From Isoetes taiwanensis (taxonomy: Eukaryota > Streptophyta > Lycopodiopsida > Isoetales > Isoetaceae): a DNA stretch of 64,000 nucleotides. Shown here one piece after another: positions 32,586-44,400 of this stretch. Both the position numbers and the translations under genes were made by a program. The notes below the pieces were generated by a model. It saw nothing but the letters and a program-made list of their open reading frames with translations. It searched no databases and was not told the origin of the DNA. Numbering within the stretch: position 1 is the first letter of the stretch; each line of letters begins with the position of its first letter. Where the stretch lies: positions 7,134,001 to 7,198,000 of the forward strand of contig JAJEKV010000064.1 in the NCBI GenBank assembly GCA_021234155.1, read 5' to 3'.

Positions 32586-34800
32586 ATGGATCCTCGTAGA
32601 TATAATCCATCATTTGAAAATGTAATGGCAATAATATTTGTAAACCCTGAAGGAGAGCCTCCATTCAATCGAGATATATGCATACACTATAGAGGAGGCA
32701 GTTTGAAGAACATACCTATCACATATCGTTCCATTGATGCCTTAACATATCCAATCCTATTACCATGTGGAGATGATGGATGGCACATTGGAATGAAAAA
32801 AGCAACAGAACCTGGAACATCAAAGATAAGAAGACATGAAAATGTCACAATGCTTCAATATTATTCATATAGATTGGCAACGCGGAAGAACACAGAAAAA
32901 ATAACCAGAAGTTTGCTTTCAACCCATTATTGAGCGCTGGTAAACTGACGCAACAATTTATCGTTGACGCATATGCAAGAGTTGAAGCTAACAATTTGTA
33001 CTTCATTAAAACAAACCAAAAGAAATTGCACTATGAAATGTATGAGGGCCTCATTGATTACGTCAATCATGAAGCTGAATGTGAAGGAATGACTTCTGGT
33101 AAGTTGGCCATCAACATTCAATGGAACTGCGAGAGCTTTGAATCAAAATTACCAAGACTCTATTGCTCGGAAATGAAGATTTGGAAAAGCTGATATATTC
33201 ATCACATTCACATGCAACACAAATTGGATAGAAATCAAGGATACTTTGGAAGTGGCACAATCGCTAAATGATCGATCCAACTTGGTTGCACGTGTATTTC
33301 AAACAAAACCAAGATCATTTTTGTATGATGTGCTTCAGAGACATATATTTGGAAAGTCTAAAGCATTCACATACACTATTGAATTTCAAAAAAGAGGACT
33401 GCCACATTGTCACATGCTACTTATACTTGATGAAGTAGACGAAATAAAGAATAGCGATGACATTGATGAGATCATAAGTGCGGAGATTCTAGATATCCTA
33501 TTGCTTAATGATATCCAATTATAAGTCAATTGAAAGTCGTTAGACATATTTTTTTTCCGTTTCTTTGCAAACCCAATAGAAGATCCTGAATTGCATGATA
33601 TCGTCATGAAACACATGGTGCATGGTCCATGTGGACCACGTTGTCAAGATTGAAATGAAAATTTTGGATTGATGGAATGCAAGAAAGGATTTTCAAAAAA
33701 AAATTTATTGATTGCACTGTGACTAAACCTAATGGTTATCCAGAATATAGGTGACGTAAAGGTCCTGAATACAAGAAAGGAGACATGGTCATTGACAATA
33801 GCATGATTGCTCCTTATAATCCTTATCTATTAAAAAAGTATCAAGCACAAATAAATATGGAGCAATGCTTTAGTGTCAACAATGTGAAATATATCTACAA
33901 ATATATCCACAAAGTCCATGACCATGCATCACGAACCAACCAAATTTGGATGCTATGGGGGATGAAGTGTAGTCATGCATTGATACAAGATATATCTCTG
34001 CACTAAAAGCAATTTGGAGGTCAAACTCATACAAAATGCACGATAACTCTCATACTGTATATCGATTACTAGCCCATCTCCCAAACAAGCAAATCATATA
34101 CTATGAAGTGTAGTTATACATTGATGCAAGATATATCTCTGCACCAGAAGCAATTTGGAGGTTAAACTCATACAAAATGCATGATAACTCTCATACTATA
34201 TATCGATTACCAGTCCATCTCCCGACAAGAAAATCATATACTATGAAGAAGGCCACGAAAAATAAGCCATTCAATTGGTGAAAAAAAGCAAACAATGCTA
34301 ATTGCTTGATTTGAGATCAACAAAATTGACAAAGAAGCACATAGGTACACATACCCAGAAGTACCACAACATTACAAATTTGACAAAACAGATACAACAT
34401 GGAAGAATAGAGAGACAAGAACAAAGTTAATCACAAAAGTGTACGATGTTAGCCCAAGAGATATTGAAAGATACTACCTTCGCCTTCTACTACTGCATAG
34501 GCCAGGAATGGCAAGCAATGCAATAGTTTTCATGAAGCAACAAAGGAACTTGGTCTATTAGCAAATGATCTAGAACGGGAAACGACACTAGAAGTTGCAG
34601 CTAGCTTCTAAATGCCCACTCAATTGCGCCAAACATTTGCTTTCATATGCATACATGGTCCACCCTCAGACTCCCTCCAATTATGGAACAAGTTCAAGTC
34701 CCAAATGTCTGAAAGCGACATATGCCAAACGAAGATGCTTATAATGCAACTCTCAGATATCTAAATGACATCATAATGCCATTCAGAATTATAAGTCTGT
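32586..34800 (+). pseudogene. Helitron Rep (HUH) region, decayed
   Basis: Broken frames spell the N-terminal half of a plant Helitron RepHel: RRYNPSFENVMAI and YPILLPCGDDGWH (32586-32800), QQFIVDAYARVE (32945), ARVFQTKPRSF (33280), the HUH site in RGLPHCHMLLIL (His codons 33405 and 33411), and the relaxase region with YNPYLLKKYQAQINM and YIYKYIHKVHD (33815-33920; tyrosine motif). Rep nicks and joins DNA for rolling-circle transposition. Many stops and shifts make it non-functional. A 141-bp unit (33965-34105) is tandemly repeated at 34106-34247. A LINE interrupts the element before the helicase part. Confidence 0.85.
33965..34247 (+). repeat. 141-bp tandem duplication inside Helitron Rep
   Basis: AAGTGTAGTCATGCATTGAT and the following 120 bases, encoding the IDARYISAPEAIW-type segment, occur twice in a row. 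The second copy retains a better coding match (CACCAGAAGC against CACTAAAAGC), so the duplication arose before the first copy decayed. Confidence 0.85.
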
Positions 34801-34954
34801 TTTGAAATGCAAAAAGGCACGCTTTGTCGCTGAGCATCAGAAGCAAATGTTTGAATTACTGCTACGTATCGAAAATATATAGCATGAGCACAAAATATTA
34901 TATCGACCACCTCCTACCCTTGGACATATTTCTATGTAGCAATGGGATGAGCGA

Positions 34955-36335
34955 TTGGTCCACTTATATGATCATCCTGGGGTCCTTAATTCTGTGCCTC
35001 CTTTGGTAGATGATATTCTTCAATTCACAGAGGAGGAAGTCAAAGAAGGACTGCGGCATCTATCTAATGGCAAGTCTTCCGATCTTCAAGGTTTGCAAGC
35101 AGAATTGCTTAAATGGGAGGGTCCGCTATTGCTTCCAATCATCACTACTCTTTTAAATCAAGCTTTGCAAGAAGGCTTGCCAGAAACTTGGGCTGTTAGT
35201 AAGGTCATACCAATTTACAAAGCAGGTGATAAGAATGACCCTTCTAATTATCGCATGATCATGGTAAGTTCCATATTTTCAAAGCTCTTAGCCAGTCTTA
35301 CTGAGAAGCAGTTGACATCATGGGCAGAACATACTGGTGTATGTGCTGTAGGACAGGCAGGCTTTCGTCCATGCCATTCTACAATAGACCATATTTTCAC
35401 ATTGCGCATGCTTATTGAACATAGTCGCAGTTTGAAACAAGACCTCTATATATGCTTTGTGGATTTTACTTCTGCTTTTGATACAGTACCACGCGAGCTT
35501 CTTTGGCAGCGCTTGCAGGCACTTGGGGTTCCACAAGATCTTCAAAATGCAGTTTATCGGCTCTATGAAAGGGTTTTTGCTAAATATCCAGCATCAGGTA
35601 CTCAAATCACTAGCAATATTGGAGTTCGTCAGGGTTGCCCTTTATCTCCTACTCTCTTTGGCTTGTACATTGATCAATTGGAAGAATGGCTTGATAATCA
35701 TGGCGGCGGAGGTCCACATTTGGCACACTATATCATTAGGCAACTTATGTATGCTGATGATGTTTCGCTTCTGGCATATACCGCTGCTAGTATGCAGCAA
35801 CATTTACATGCACTGCACAGTTTTTTGTGAGAACACAGGTCTGCGTGTTAATCTTCAAAAGACCAAGCTTTTGGTAGTTCAATATTCTCGTCACAATATT
35901 CCCACTATGCACTATGATAGCCGCGAAGTTGAAGTTGTAGATAGCTACAAGTATCTTGGTGTAGAATTCTGTAAGAACACACTTTGGGAACAGTGTATTA
36001 CCAAGCGGGTGGCTGCTGGATGGAGAGCACTCTATGCAATGCAAAACAATTGTTTTCGCGCAGAAATTCATGATTGGCCACAGAAAGCCCACTTGTTTCG
36101 GGCTTTGGTAGAGCATGTTTTACTGTATGGTTCTGAAGTGTGGGAGCCTGCCATTAGTGCTAGTGCTTGGGAGAGCTTGGAGCGGGTGCAAAAGTTCTTT
36201 CTCACTTACAACCTCGGAGTTAAAACAACGGTGCCCTATGCTATTCTTTTACAAGAGAGGCGGTTTTTGGCCTCTTCAACATTACGCCATGAAGCGCCAT
36301 CTCCACTATATCCGCAAGGTGCACCACATGGATGA
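34955..36335 (+). pseudogene. LINE reverse transcriptase, frame broken
   Basis: The frame from 34955 to 35830 covers the RT: PIYKAGDKNDPSNYR (35208), QAGFRPCHST (35355), motif A FVDFTSAFDTVPRELLW (35456), motif B GVRQGCPLSPTLFGLYID (about 35620) and motif C MYADD (YADD codons 35750-35761). Catalytic aspartates are intact. At a T-run near 35820 the phase shifts, and the thumb continues in the second frame to 36335 (TGLRVNLQKTKLLVVQY). Motif B with TLFGLYID differs from plant L1, so this is another LINE clade, which I cannot name. The endonuclease part is absent (5' truncation). Confidence 0.85.
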
Positions 36336-36940
36336 TGATAGATATCCCGTTTTGCACTTGCCATGGCTAAATCTCCTCGGCGTTTGAAACGATGTTGGAA
36401 AGAGCATTGCACTACATGGTTTTGCCGTTTGGTCGCGGTAAACCGTGAAAATCGCCCGATGCTTGCCGATTCGATCCCGAGTTTTTGCAACAATATCTCA
36501 ATGGTCGCTTTTTCAAAAGATATGGGATGCGCGATTACCTTAGCCCAAGTGCGGTCATTATCATGCACACATAAATCCCACCTTGGCACGGGGCCCCAAG
36601 CTTATTTGCTTGCTTCATTGTCGGGAACAAGCTTGTAGCTATTGCATCAATTCGCACACGGGGTCCCACTGTGCTACGGATTGAGGCGGGTAGATGGGAG
36701 CGCCGCGAATTGCCGCTGGAGAAGCGAGACTATGTGCCTGTTGCCGCCATGTGTTATTGAAGATGAAAGCCATACTCTTCTGAGTTGCCCTGCTTTTGAG
36801 ATAGTCCGGAATCATTTTTTGACCTTAGCATTCCATTCCACGCTTCCACAACTTCTCAGAGCACCATCTGTGCATGACTTGGCATTATACATACTTGAGG
36901 TTCTAGATGAACATCCTCAATTATTGAGCCCTCAGTAGTC
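36336..36940 (+). pseudogene. LINE C-terminal region, frame-broken
   Basis: The phase changes several times between 36330 and 36720, in sequence with almost no CAG or CTG. Then CVIEDESHTLLSCPAFEIVR (36754-36813) gives the Cys/His-type ending common after LINE RTs. The stop is at 36936-36938. The break pattern resembles that in the chromovirus RNase H. Confidence 0.55.
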
Positions 36941-37120
36941 ATTATCTCTGATTGTCTAGGATCATCATTACTGCAAAGGTTTTTCCCTTGAAAACCTTTC
37001 GAGGCAGGATTTTTTTAATCCTAGTAGTAATGATTGTACTAGCCCATTGTATGGGTCCCATGACCTATTGGTCTCCGTGAACGTTAAAAAATCTATTCTA
37101 TTCTATTCTATTCTATTCTT

Positions 37121-38690
37121 ACAAATGGTACTTCTTGCCAAGAAAACCAATTACCAAAACCAAGGCGAAGCCATACTCATTACGAATTACTATGTGATGT
37201 CAATGAAGAGAGAAATGAAGGACAACTTATCATAGATACTGTATTATCGGCTATTGAAAGCAACAATGACAACAATATATGTATAAACGTAGATGGTCGA
37301 GGAGGTACAGGAAAGACATTTGTCTTCAACACTATAATTATCATTCTACGAGGGCATGAAATCAATGTGATGGCAGTTGCATGGACTGGAATAGCAAGTT
37401 TTTTTTACTGAAAGGAGCATATACTGTACACTCTACTTTCAGGTTACCTTTGGACCTAATCCTTGAGTCTATATCAGCACTACGTGCTACAAGTCAATAT
37501 GCAGAAATAATAAGAAGAACAAGAGTAATATTATGGAATGAAATTAGCATGACTCATACTGATGTACTTACAGCAGTTGGCACCATCTTAAGGAAAATAT
37601 GACAGGATGAAAGATCATTTGGAGGAATTATTATGGTTGTTGGAGGTGATTTTTGACAACAACTATTAGTTGTGAAACGACCTTCCAAAACAGAAATTCT
37701 GTCCAAATGTGTAAAAAGCAACTTACTTTGGAAGAACTTCAAAACTTTCAAAAAAAATAACATTAGTCGGAGTAGAATAGATATGATTTACTTCTTGCCA
37801 CCCATCAGCTCTTAGAGTTGGTGTGAGTCAAGCACATCCATGCTTGTTCATAAGCTTTTAGAAGATAAAATCAAGCTTAGGGGAAGTTTTCCAGGGACTA
37901 CCAGTTATCGACCGGTCTTGAATCATATCTTCGACACGCGCCCCAAAAGGCTTTGCCCTACCACAGATGCGACATCGGCTCGAGGTTCAAAACTTTCAAT
38001 CTCATACAAAATATGTGTGTTCTATCTCCAGAAAAGGAATGGTCAAATTACTTATTGAACCTCAACAATGGATTATGACTGAACACGAAACATACACTAC
38101 ATGAAAACATTGTTCATCTACCTGAACAATGCATTGTGACGTCTGATTTGATTGATGGTCTTTAGGCAAAACATCGATCCAAATAACATGGATCACATAT
38201 TAGACAGAAAATGAAGATATGCTAAAATTGAATGAGAAAGTACTAGCAAGAATGTATAGCGAGCTACATACATACACCAGTATTGACAAACTAGAAATTG
38301 AAGACGAAAATGACATCAAGGGGTTTTTCCATTAAGTTTTTGAATCATTTGACACCCACAGAAATGCCACCACACAAATTGAATATTAAAGAACATCAAT
38401 AATAATCCTACCCCACTCCAAGTAATTCAAGCAACAAAAAGAATCCTCTACGCATAAATCATTATTGGAATATTCAAGGGTACATGTGTGCTCATAACAA
38501 AAATAAAATTGACACCTTCAGATAGCCACATACCTTTTACCAGAAGACAATTTCCTGTAAGACTAGCATTCTCGATGACAATTTCTAAATCTCAAGGACA
38601 ATCGTTAAAGGCAGTCGGGATTTATCTACCGTCCCCAATTTTCACACATGGTCGACTAGATGCACCGCAAGCACCGGTATCAAAATCTAT
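37121..38690 (+). pseudogene. Helitron helicase region, decayed
   Basis: Right-hand continuation of the Helitron after the LINE. DVNEERNEGQLII leads to Walker A (DGRGGTGKTFVFN, about 37290-37325), then VHSTFRLPL and the Walker B-like WNEISMTH (about 37535), VVGGDF (37640) and, after several stops, GMPPHKLNIKE-type sequence near 38360 and the closing motif [20 protein letters not shown] (38548-38607). This is the Pif1-like helicase half of RepHel, which unwinds DNA during rolling-circle transposition. A plain TAA/TAG load shows it is dead. A reverse copy of the last part lies at 27551-27890. Confidence 0.85.
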
Positions 38691-38729
38691 ATCCAAGAAT
38701 CACCGCAAGCACCGGTATCAAAATCTATA

Positions 38730-39030
38730 TCAGAGGAAATGCCGATGGGGAATGCAGGAAGACATAAGGCTTTTATGGGAGAAAGGGCCAAAGAAAGCTT
38801 ATGCGATAGCAGGCTTGTGCCAAAGAAAGCTTGGGTCCAAAAAGAGAGTTGACGCTAAAACTGGCGTCCCTATCCCTAGAATATGTAGCATAATAACAGG
38901 GGGTTTTCTTTGTGTTTTTGTACGCTTTTCACTAAGGTTTTCCTATGATTTTGTGATGTATTCAAATGGATGTACTAATGCGTACATCTAGAGTGCACCA
39001 TTTCTGAGCCATTGATTTTAACCTTTTTTT
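38730..39030 (+). repeat. Dispersed repeat, two modules
   Basis: 38730-38885 (AGGAAATGCCGATGGGGAAT ... CCCTATCCCTAGAAT) recurs at 41795-41948 in the same orientation. 38885-39030 (GTAGCATAATAACAGGGGGT..) recurs inverted at 25533-25700 and, diverged, at 62480-62610. The joint between the modules here is ATCCCTAGAAT|ATGTAGC, while at 41.9 kb the same module runs into a long hairpin. Confidence 0.75.
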
Positions 39031-39035
39031 TTTCC

Positions 39036-39134
39036 AATGGTCAACAACCAATGGCTCACAACAAAAGCCCTTTTTTGTGCATGTGGTGCATAATGGTCAA
39101 CAACCAATGGCTCACAACAAAAGCCCTCTTTTCG
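39036..39134. repeat. Short direct repeat GGTCAACAACCAATGGCTCA
   Basis: GGTCAACAACCAATGGCTCA with ACAACAAAAGCCCT occurs twice, about 50 bases apart, just before the larger tandem repeat. Noncoding. Confidence 0.75.
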
Positions 39135-39911
39135 TGTGTGTGGTGCATAATGGGCACATGAAGGGCTTGAAGGGCGCATGTAGTGCAGTTTCTGCGCCGG
39201 CAATACATTTCTTATCATAACTTTTGATCCAGAGCTCTGTTTGAGATGATTTTTATTGCATTGGAAAGCTCTCTCCGAGATCTTTTTGATAGTTTATGAT
39301 ATGGATATGTTTGGTTAAGTTATCTATGCTAAAACAGCAATTTTTCGGCCGGGTTTGGTAGGCTTTCACATCATACCAGCTGATTAATACAGGATTGCAC
39401 TATTGGATATTGTTTTATGACTCATTCCGAATGAAGCTTGCAAAAAATTACCATGCATTTTTAGATTTTGAGGCAGTTATTAAGCAAATTCCAAGGCTTC
39501 TAGATCCTTCTGCTAACAAGCAGTGTGTGTGGTGTATAATGGGCACCTGAAGGGCTTGAAGGGCGCATGTAGTGCAGTTTCCCCGCCGGCAACACATTTC
39601 TTGTTATAACTTTTGATCCAGAGCTCTGTTTGAGATGATTTTTATTGCTTGGAAAGCTCTCTCCGAGATATTTTTGATAGTGTATGATATGGATATGTTT
39701 GGTTAAGTTATCTATGCTAAAACAGCAATTTTTCGGCCGGGTTTGGTAGGCTTTCACATCCTACCAGCTGATTAATACAGGATTGCGCTATTGGATATTG
39801 TTTTATGGCTCATTCCGAATGAAGCTTGCAAAAAATTACCATGCATTTTTAGATTTTGAGGCAGTTATTAAGCAAATTCCAAGGCTTCTAGATCCTTGTG
39901 CTAACAAGCAG
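39134..39911. repeat. 389-bp tandem duplication
   Basis: The unit from GTGTGTGTGGTG to TGCTAACAAGCAG is present twice (39134-39522 and 39523-39911) with roughly a dozen differences. It contains GAGCTCTGTTTGAGATGATT and TTTTTCGGCCGGGTTTGGTA. No protein family is apparent; the frame through the second copy's end ([16 protein letters not shown]) might be an old exon. Confidence 0.85.
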
Positions 39912-40139
39912 AAAAGTTTCCCACTTTGGTTTCTCACCACAAGAATCCATGGAGGCCAAAAGCTGCTGTTAAATTCCAGTTGAAAAATGTTTGTGTATGG
40001 ATGTTGCAAACTTTATGACAATCTGCTCTATCTTTATGGTAACTTTTACTTATGTTCTATTTGTTTTATTGTGATGAAATTCAAAAGCTACAGGTGATGG
40101 AAGCCTCAAATGAATTCTAGTTTTTTTCTGGTTTGAATT

Positions 40140-40590
40140 CTAAAATTTTTGTCACACGGGGGGGGGAGGACGTCCCTAAGGCCCCGAACAAACCATTAAT
40201 ATCCAACATATAAAAATTAAATCCCCCAACACATAACAACCAACACATAACAACCATTGACATTAACAACCAACACATAACTACCATTGACATTAATTAA
40301 CACAACCATTGGGTCCAACACATTTAAATTAAAATCCCCCTTAAACCCCCTTTGATTTGGGTGCATATTCACATGGGGGGTGACGTAGGGCAGCGAGAGC
40401 CCTCATAATTGTATTTTGCACGTACAAAATCAACACCATATAGTATTCCGCTTGAAATCTTATAGTATTTTGCGAATCTTGTTATACAGTATAGCAAATT
40501 TTGTACTTGTATACCCCACAAACGAGGAACTTTACGTACGGTGTAGATTAAGGAATAAGGGGCGAATATGCCTATCCATAGCATACTTGT
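40140..40590. repeat. Dispersed repeat, rearranged partner of 23.4 kb
   Basis: The right half (TATAGTATTCCGC.. to CCTATCCATAGC) matches 23399-23540 directly. The left half (AACCAACACATAACTACC.. to GGTGACGTAGGGCAGCGAGA) matches the reverse complement of 23541-23670. The order and relative orientation of the halves therefore differ between copies. AACCAACACATAAC is itself repeated locally. Confidence 0.7.
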
Positions 40591-40849
40591 CCATGGATCT
40601 TGAAACAATATGGGCCTTGGGTATTAAATTGCTCTATATTAACTCCAAATGATGCAAATGCCAATGCATTGTTGTATGTTCTAATGTGTATTTTGAACTC
40701 GTTTGATTTTGTATGATGGCCAGTTAGCAAATCATATATTAATATTCCTGGTGTTTGTTGCAGTGGAGGAGGATGTACCTTGCCTTTTCGACAACATTTG
40801 GTGCCATTGTCATTAAATCTAACTGCATCACATAAGCTGCATAGGTCCT

Positions 40850-41780
40850 TTATGCACAGAAGTGAAGTGGTGTTCCATCGAGCTGAATGAAAAAATGAGT
40901 ACCATAACCCATAGGGAAACAAGCTGATGAACCCCAGAATGAGTGAAGAGGGGAACAAAATGATAAACCCCAAATGAATAAAACAACAAATACAATCCCG
41001 GGTTAGACCACCCGATAAATAAGATAATTGTGTACAATGATTTCAGGCCCCCACATAGAACATTCAGAAAGTCTATACTATAGTGCTCTCGAACTGCAAC
41101 AACTGTAATAGTCAGGTCGCGTCACCCATCCAAGCAGTGACTCAAATCCGTCCAGCTAAGATACCGCTCCATGTGTCCCTTTTGGCCGCTCATATAAAAA
41201 GCAACCTTATGCACATCAGAGAGCTCCAAACTGCAAGAACAAACAACATGTGATTGTCAACTGTATTAGGAGCCATCTACAGGCCAAGAGTCAGCAAGCT
41301 ACAAAGTTGGTCTAGAAATACAAGAGCACAATATCAAAATGGAAAAGAAGATCCATGAGGATCCTCAAAAAACCATAGGGCTATGCCGAGATAGAAAAAT
41401 ATAGGCTTGACCCAGAGGCGTATAAAAAGAAGCCCCATGCACATCAATGAGCTCCAAACTGCAATGTCTAACCATATGTGACTGTCAACTGTGTTAGGAG
41501 CCATCATGGGCCAAGAATTAGCAAGCTATAAAGTTGGACTAGAAATATAAGAGCACAATATTGAAAATTGAAGAGATGATCCATGAGGATCCTCGGAAGC
41601 CACGGGGCTATGCCGAGACAGGAAAATATAGGCTCGACCTAGAGGGGCTTCCCCTCGGTGCCCTCCAGAAGCACCACGTGCTACGCTGGGAAAAATGCAG
41701 AAGCCCATTAGCTAGCATTGAACGAAAAGTAAAACTCATATAGCAGAGTAAGAGGTCGGAGGGGGGGAACTCCGTACAAC
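40850..41780 (+). repeat. Inverted partner of repeat at 28.1-29.0 kb
   Basis: Reverse complement of 28085-29000 over most of its length, including the paired GATCCTC..GATGATCCATGAGG segments and GAAGTGGTGTTCCATCGAG. Differences are scattered substitutions and small indels. The flanks differ: here the AGGAAACGCCGATGAGGAAT module follows at 41795. Confidence 0.85.
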
Positions 41781-41932
41781 AACAAGATTCAGCTCAAAGG
41801 AAACGCCGATGAGGAATGCAGGAAGACACAAGGCTTTTATAGAAGAAAGGGCCAAAGAAAGCTTGTGCTGTAGCAGGCTTGTGCCAAAGAAAGCTTGGGT
41901 CCAAAAAGAGAGCTTGCGCTAAAATTGGCATC

Positions 41933-41995
41933 CCTATCCCTAGAATGATGGTTCTCTTCTATATAAGAAGAGAACCATAGCATTCTAGGGATAGG
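41933..41995. repeat. Long near-perfect hairpin
   Basis: CCTATCCCTAGAATGATGGT continuing to TTCTCTTCT (41933-41960) pairs with AGAAGAGAACCATAGCATTC continuing to TAGGGATAGG (41966-41995). The 28-bp stem has only a two-base bulge, with a loop of five bases. The same left arm at 38870 lacks the right arm, so the hairpin arose by inverted duplication or by insertion of a foldback. A transcript would fold like a small-RNA precursor. Confidence 0.8.
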
Positions 41996-42299
41996 TCCTT
42001 TATGCACAAACATTATCTGACACAAAGAGGAACCTCCCTCAAATCCCATCATAGATTGAGACCACGAAAGACTGTAAGGCGCAACTCGATGCCAGGAAAA
42101 AATATAACAATCATGAGACGAGGCAGGATGCCAATGCAAAAAGAGGGGAAGGGGCCCAAGGAATGCCAGGACAACTGGACTGCATAAGGCAAAGGAAGCC
42201 CAAAAATCGAACACAAACAACAACTATGGCCACCATCAAAGCACATGAAATCAAAACTCTAGAACCGATGTGCCAACAAACTACAGAGAATACCTAATG

Positions 42300-44400
42300 A
42301 CAAGATGCTATGGAAGTAAGAACAAAAATACCTAACCTATATCATTCATGCATAACAGACTCAAGCAAACTTTCATAAAGACAATACAAACCCCATAATA
42401 ATAAATAAGAAAGATCAAAACCATGCACCATGGAATGCCTAAAAAGAGAAGACATGAAGACCGGGCATAGTCAACAAGCTAAAAAGAGCACCTGGGACCA
42501 AAATTGAAGAATCAACATACCAGCAGTAAACTTCAATGAATACTATAATGAAAAAACACTACGATAAACAAGGACCAAAACCTAAACATATAACCTACAT
42601 GCATAACCAGTCCAAGCAAACTTTCAAAAGTAGAAACAACATAACCCACAGGAACAAGACTAGGGACCCCGAGATACAAGAATAAAAAAGTTTCATAAGG
42701 TGACAAAACAATTATGCAATTGAGAACACTAGTAAACGATGCCACAGAGTCAGCGAGGATGGGGTCAATGCCAAGATGAGGAATGGATGAAGAAAATTGA
42801 GTGCAACCTAAAACAAGAACAAAGACCATAGAAGAAAGCAAGACAACTTACCACAGGCTCCACTACAACATGCCCGAATGTGCGATGATGCAACCACGTT
42901 TTGAAATTTAAAATGCAGGCCAAAAAAGGGAATGTCATGTGAACATCATGCGGCATGCACGTATACCAAACAACTCTTCTAGTTCGAAAGGGGTCAACAT
43001 AGAAAAGGCATGATGACTGGACCAACAAGGCAAGAAGAACTACGTTGAGCCAAGACGTAGACAAAAGAGGAAGGCAAGACAATAGCAGAGCAAAGATATC
43101 TCTCAAGGGATAAAATGGAAAAAAGAGGAAAGGAACAAACATAGGGTGAAAAAAGACAAACATGAGATCAAAATGAAATGGATGGAAAAAGGGATCGAGA
43201 ATAGAGGAACAGAGCAAAACGAGACAAAGTAGCCAACGACACAAAATGCAAATAGCCAAAGGCCCTCAAAGGCACCAATGAGACACTAAGAATCTATGAC
43301 AAAGAGCGAGCATAGGTCCTCATAAGGGCATCTATGAGAACCACTGAGAACATATGACCACATATGGAGTAAAATAAGAAATAGAGCAATAACAACAAAT
43401 ATCAAGGACTAAAATTCATGAACATATACCCATATGCATAACAGTTCTAAGCGAACTTTTAAATGTAAAAAGAACATAATCTAGAACTAGAACAAAATGA
43501 TAGGGACCCTGAAACTCAGGAATAATCTAGGGGACTAGACCAAAGAACCCATTACGGTGAGAGAAAGATGGAGATTGGAATAATGAATCCAAGGGATTTA
43601 AAGGGTACTATATGACATTTTCTAAAGAAGCAGAGTTCAGAGAACAACTTGATGACCTTTTGGGACCACCCCCAAAGGGGAATAGAAGAACGAGCGAGAG
43701 GGCACAATGGAGGTGGCATGCATAAGAAGGAGGTCCGAGATGGCAGAACGAGTGAAAACAAAGTGAGCAGATAGAAAATAACTGGGGTCAACATAATAAA
43801 ATGGCATAATGATGAGACACCACTAGGGCAAAAAAAGAACTATGATGAGTCAAGAGGCAGACAAAGGAGGGAGTCAAGACAATAGAAGAGCAAGTTATAG
43901 TTCAAGGGATAAAATGAATGAATAAAGAGGAAAAAGACAAAATGCAAGATGAAAAAGAGCGGAATAGGAGATTATAATGAAATGGATGGAATAAGGGATT
44001 GCGAATAGAGGTCTGAACAAATTGAGATAAAGGAGCTAAAGTCACAAATGCAAATATCTAAAAAGCCCTCATGTGCATTCCCGAATACTAAGAATCTATG
44101 ATAAAAGAGAGAGTATAGGCCCTCATAAGGGCATCCATGAGAACAACTGAGAACATATGAGAAAGAAGCATGCACTTACCTACCGACGCATGCACCTAAA
44201 AACAAAGCACAAGAAACTTAAAGCAAAAAAGGAAACAAAAGCAAATGAAATGGATGGAGAAATGGGATTAAGACAAGAGGACCAGAGCACAACAAATGAA
44301 AAGATATCGATAAATGAAAAACCAAACGAAGGGGACATCATGAGATACATGGAGTAAGAACAAATAGAGCAATTGGTAAGTAGAGCAAATATAGGGAGTA
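42300..44400. repeat. Diverged tandem repeats of about 0.8 kb
   Basis: Landmarks recur at about 795-840 base spacing: CATGCATAACCAGTCCAAGC (42599) and CATATGCATAACAGTTCTAA (43431); GGCAAGACAATAGCAGAG (43072) and GTCAAGACAATAGAAGAG (43873); CACTAAGAATCTATGACAAA (43282) and TACTAAGAATCTATGATAAA (44088). A partial first copy begins near 42345. The plus strand is purine-rich throughout. No coding signal; the minus-strand frames are W/F/L-rich by composition only. Confidence 0.7.

Larger units (their letters stand above)
34940..37120 (+). mobile_element. 5'-truncated non-L1 LINE inserted in Helitron
   Basis: Begins mid-RT, runs through the RT and a C-terminal Cys/His segment, and ends in a TATTC repeat tail (37088-37118) instead of poly(A). 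Helitron Rep sequence lies on its left and Helitron helicase on its right, so it inserted into the Helitron. Two pieces of the same tail occur at 21046-21155 and 22240-22435, showing a family of some copy number. The exact left junction and target-site duplication could not be determined. Confidence 0.75.

Noticed and set aside
42533-43259. Hydrophobic minus-strand frames (FLFLY, FPFYPL) like membrane proteins
   Set aside because: They are the antisense of purine-rich tandem repeats and differ between units.
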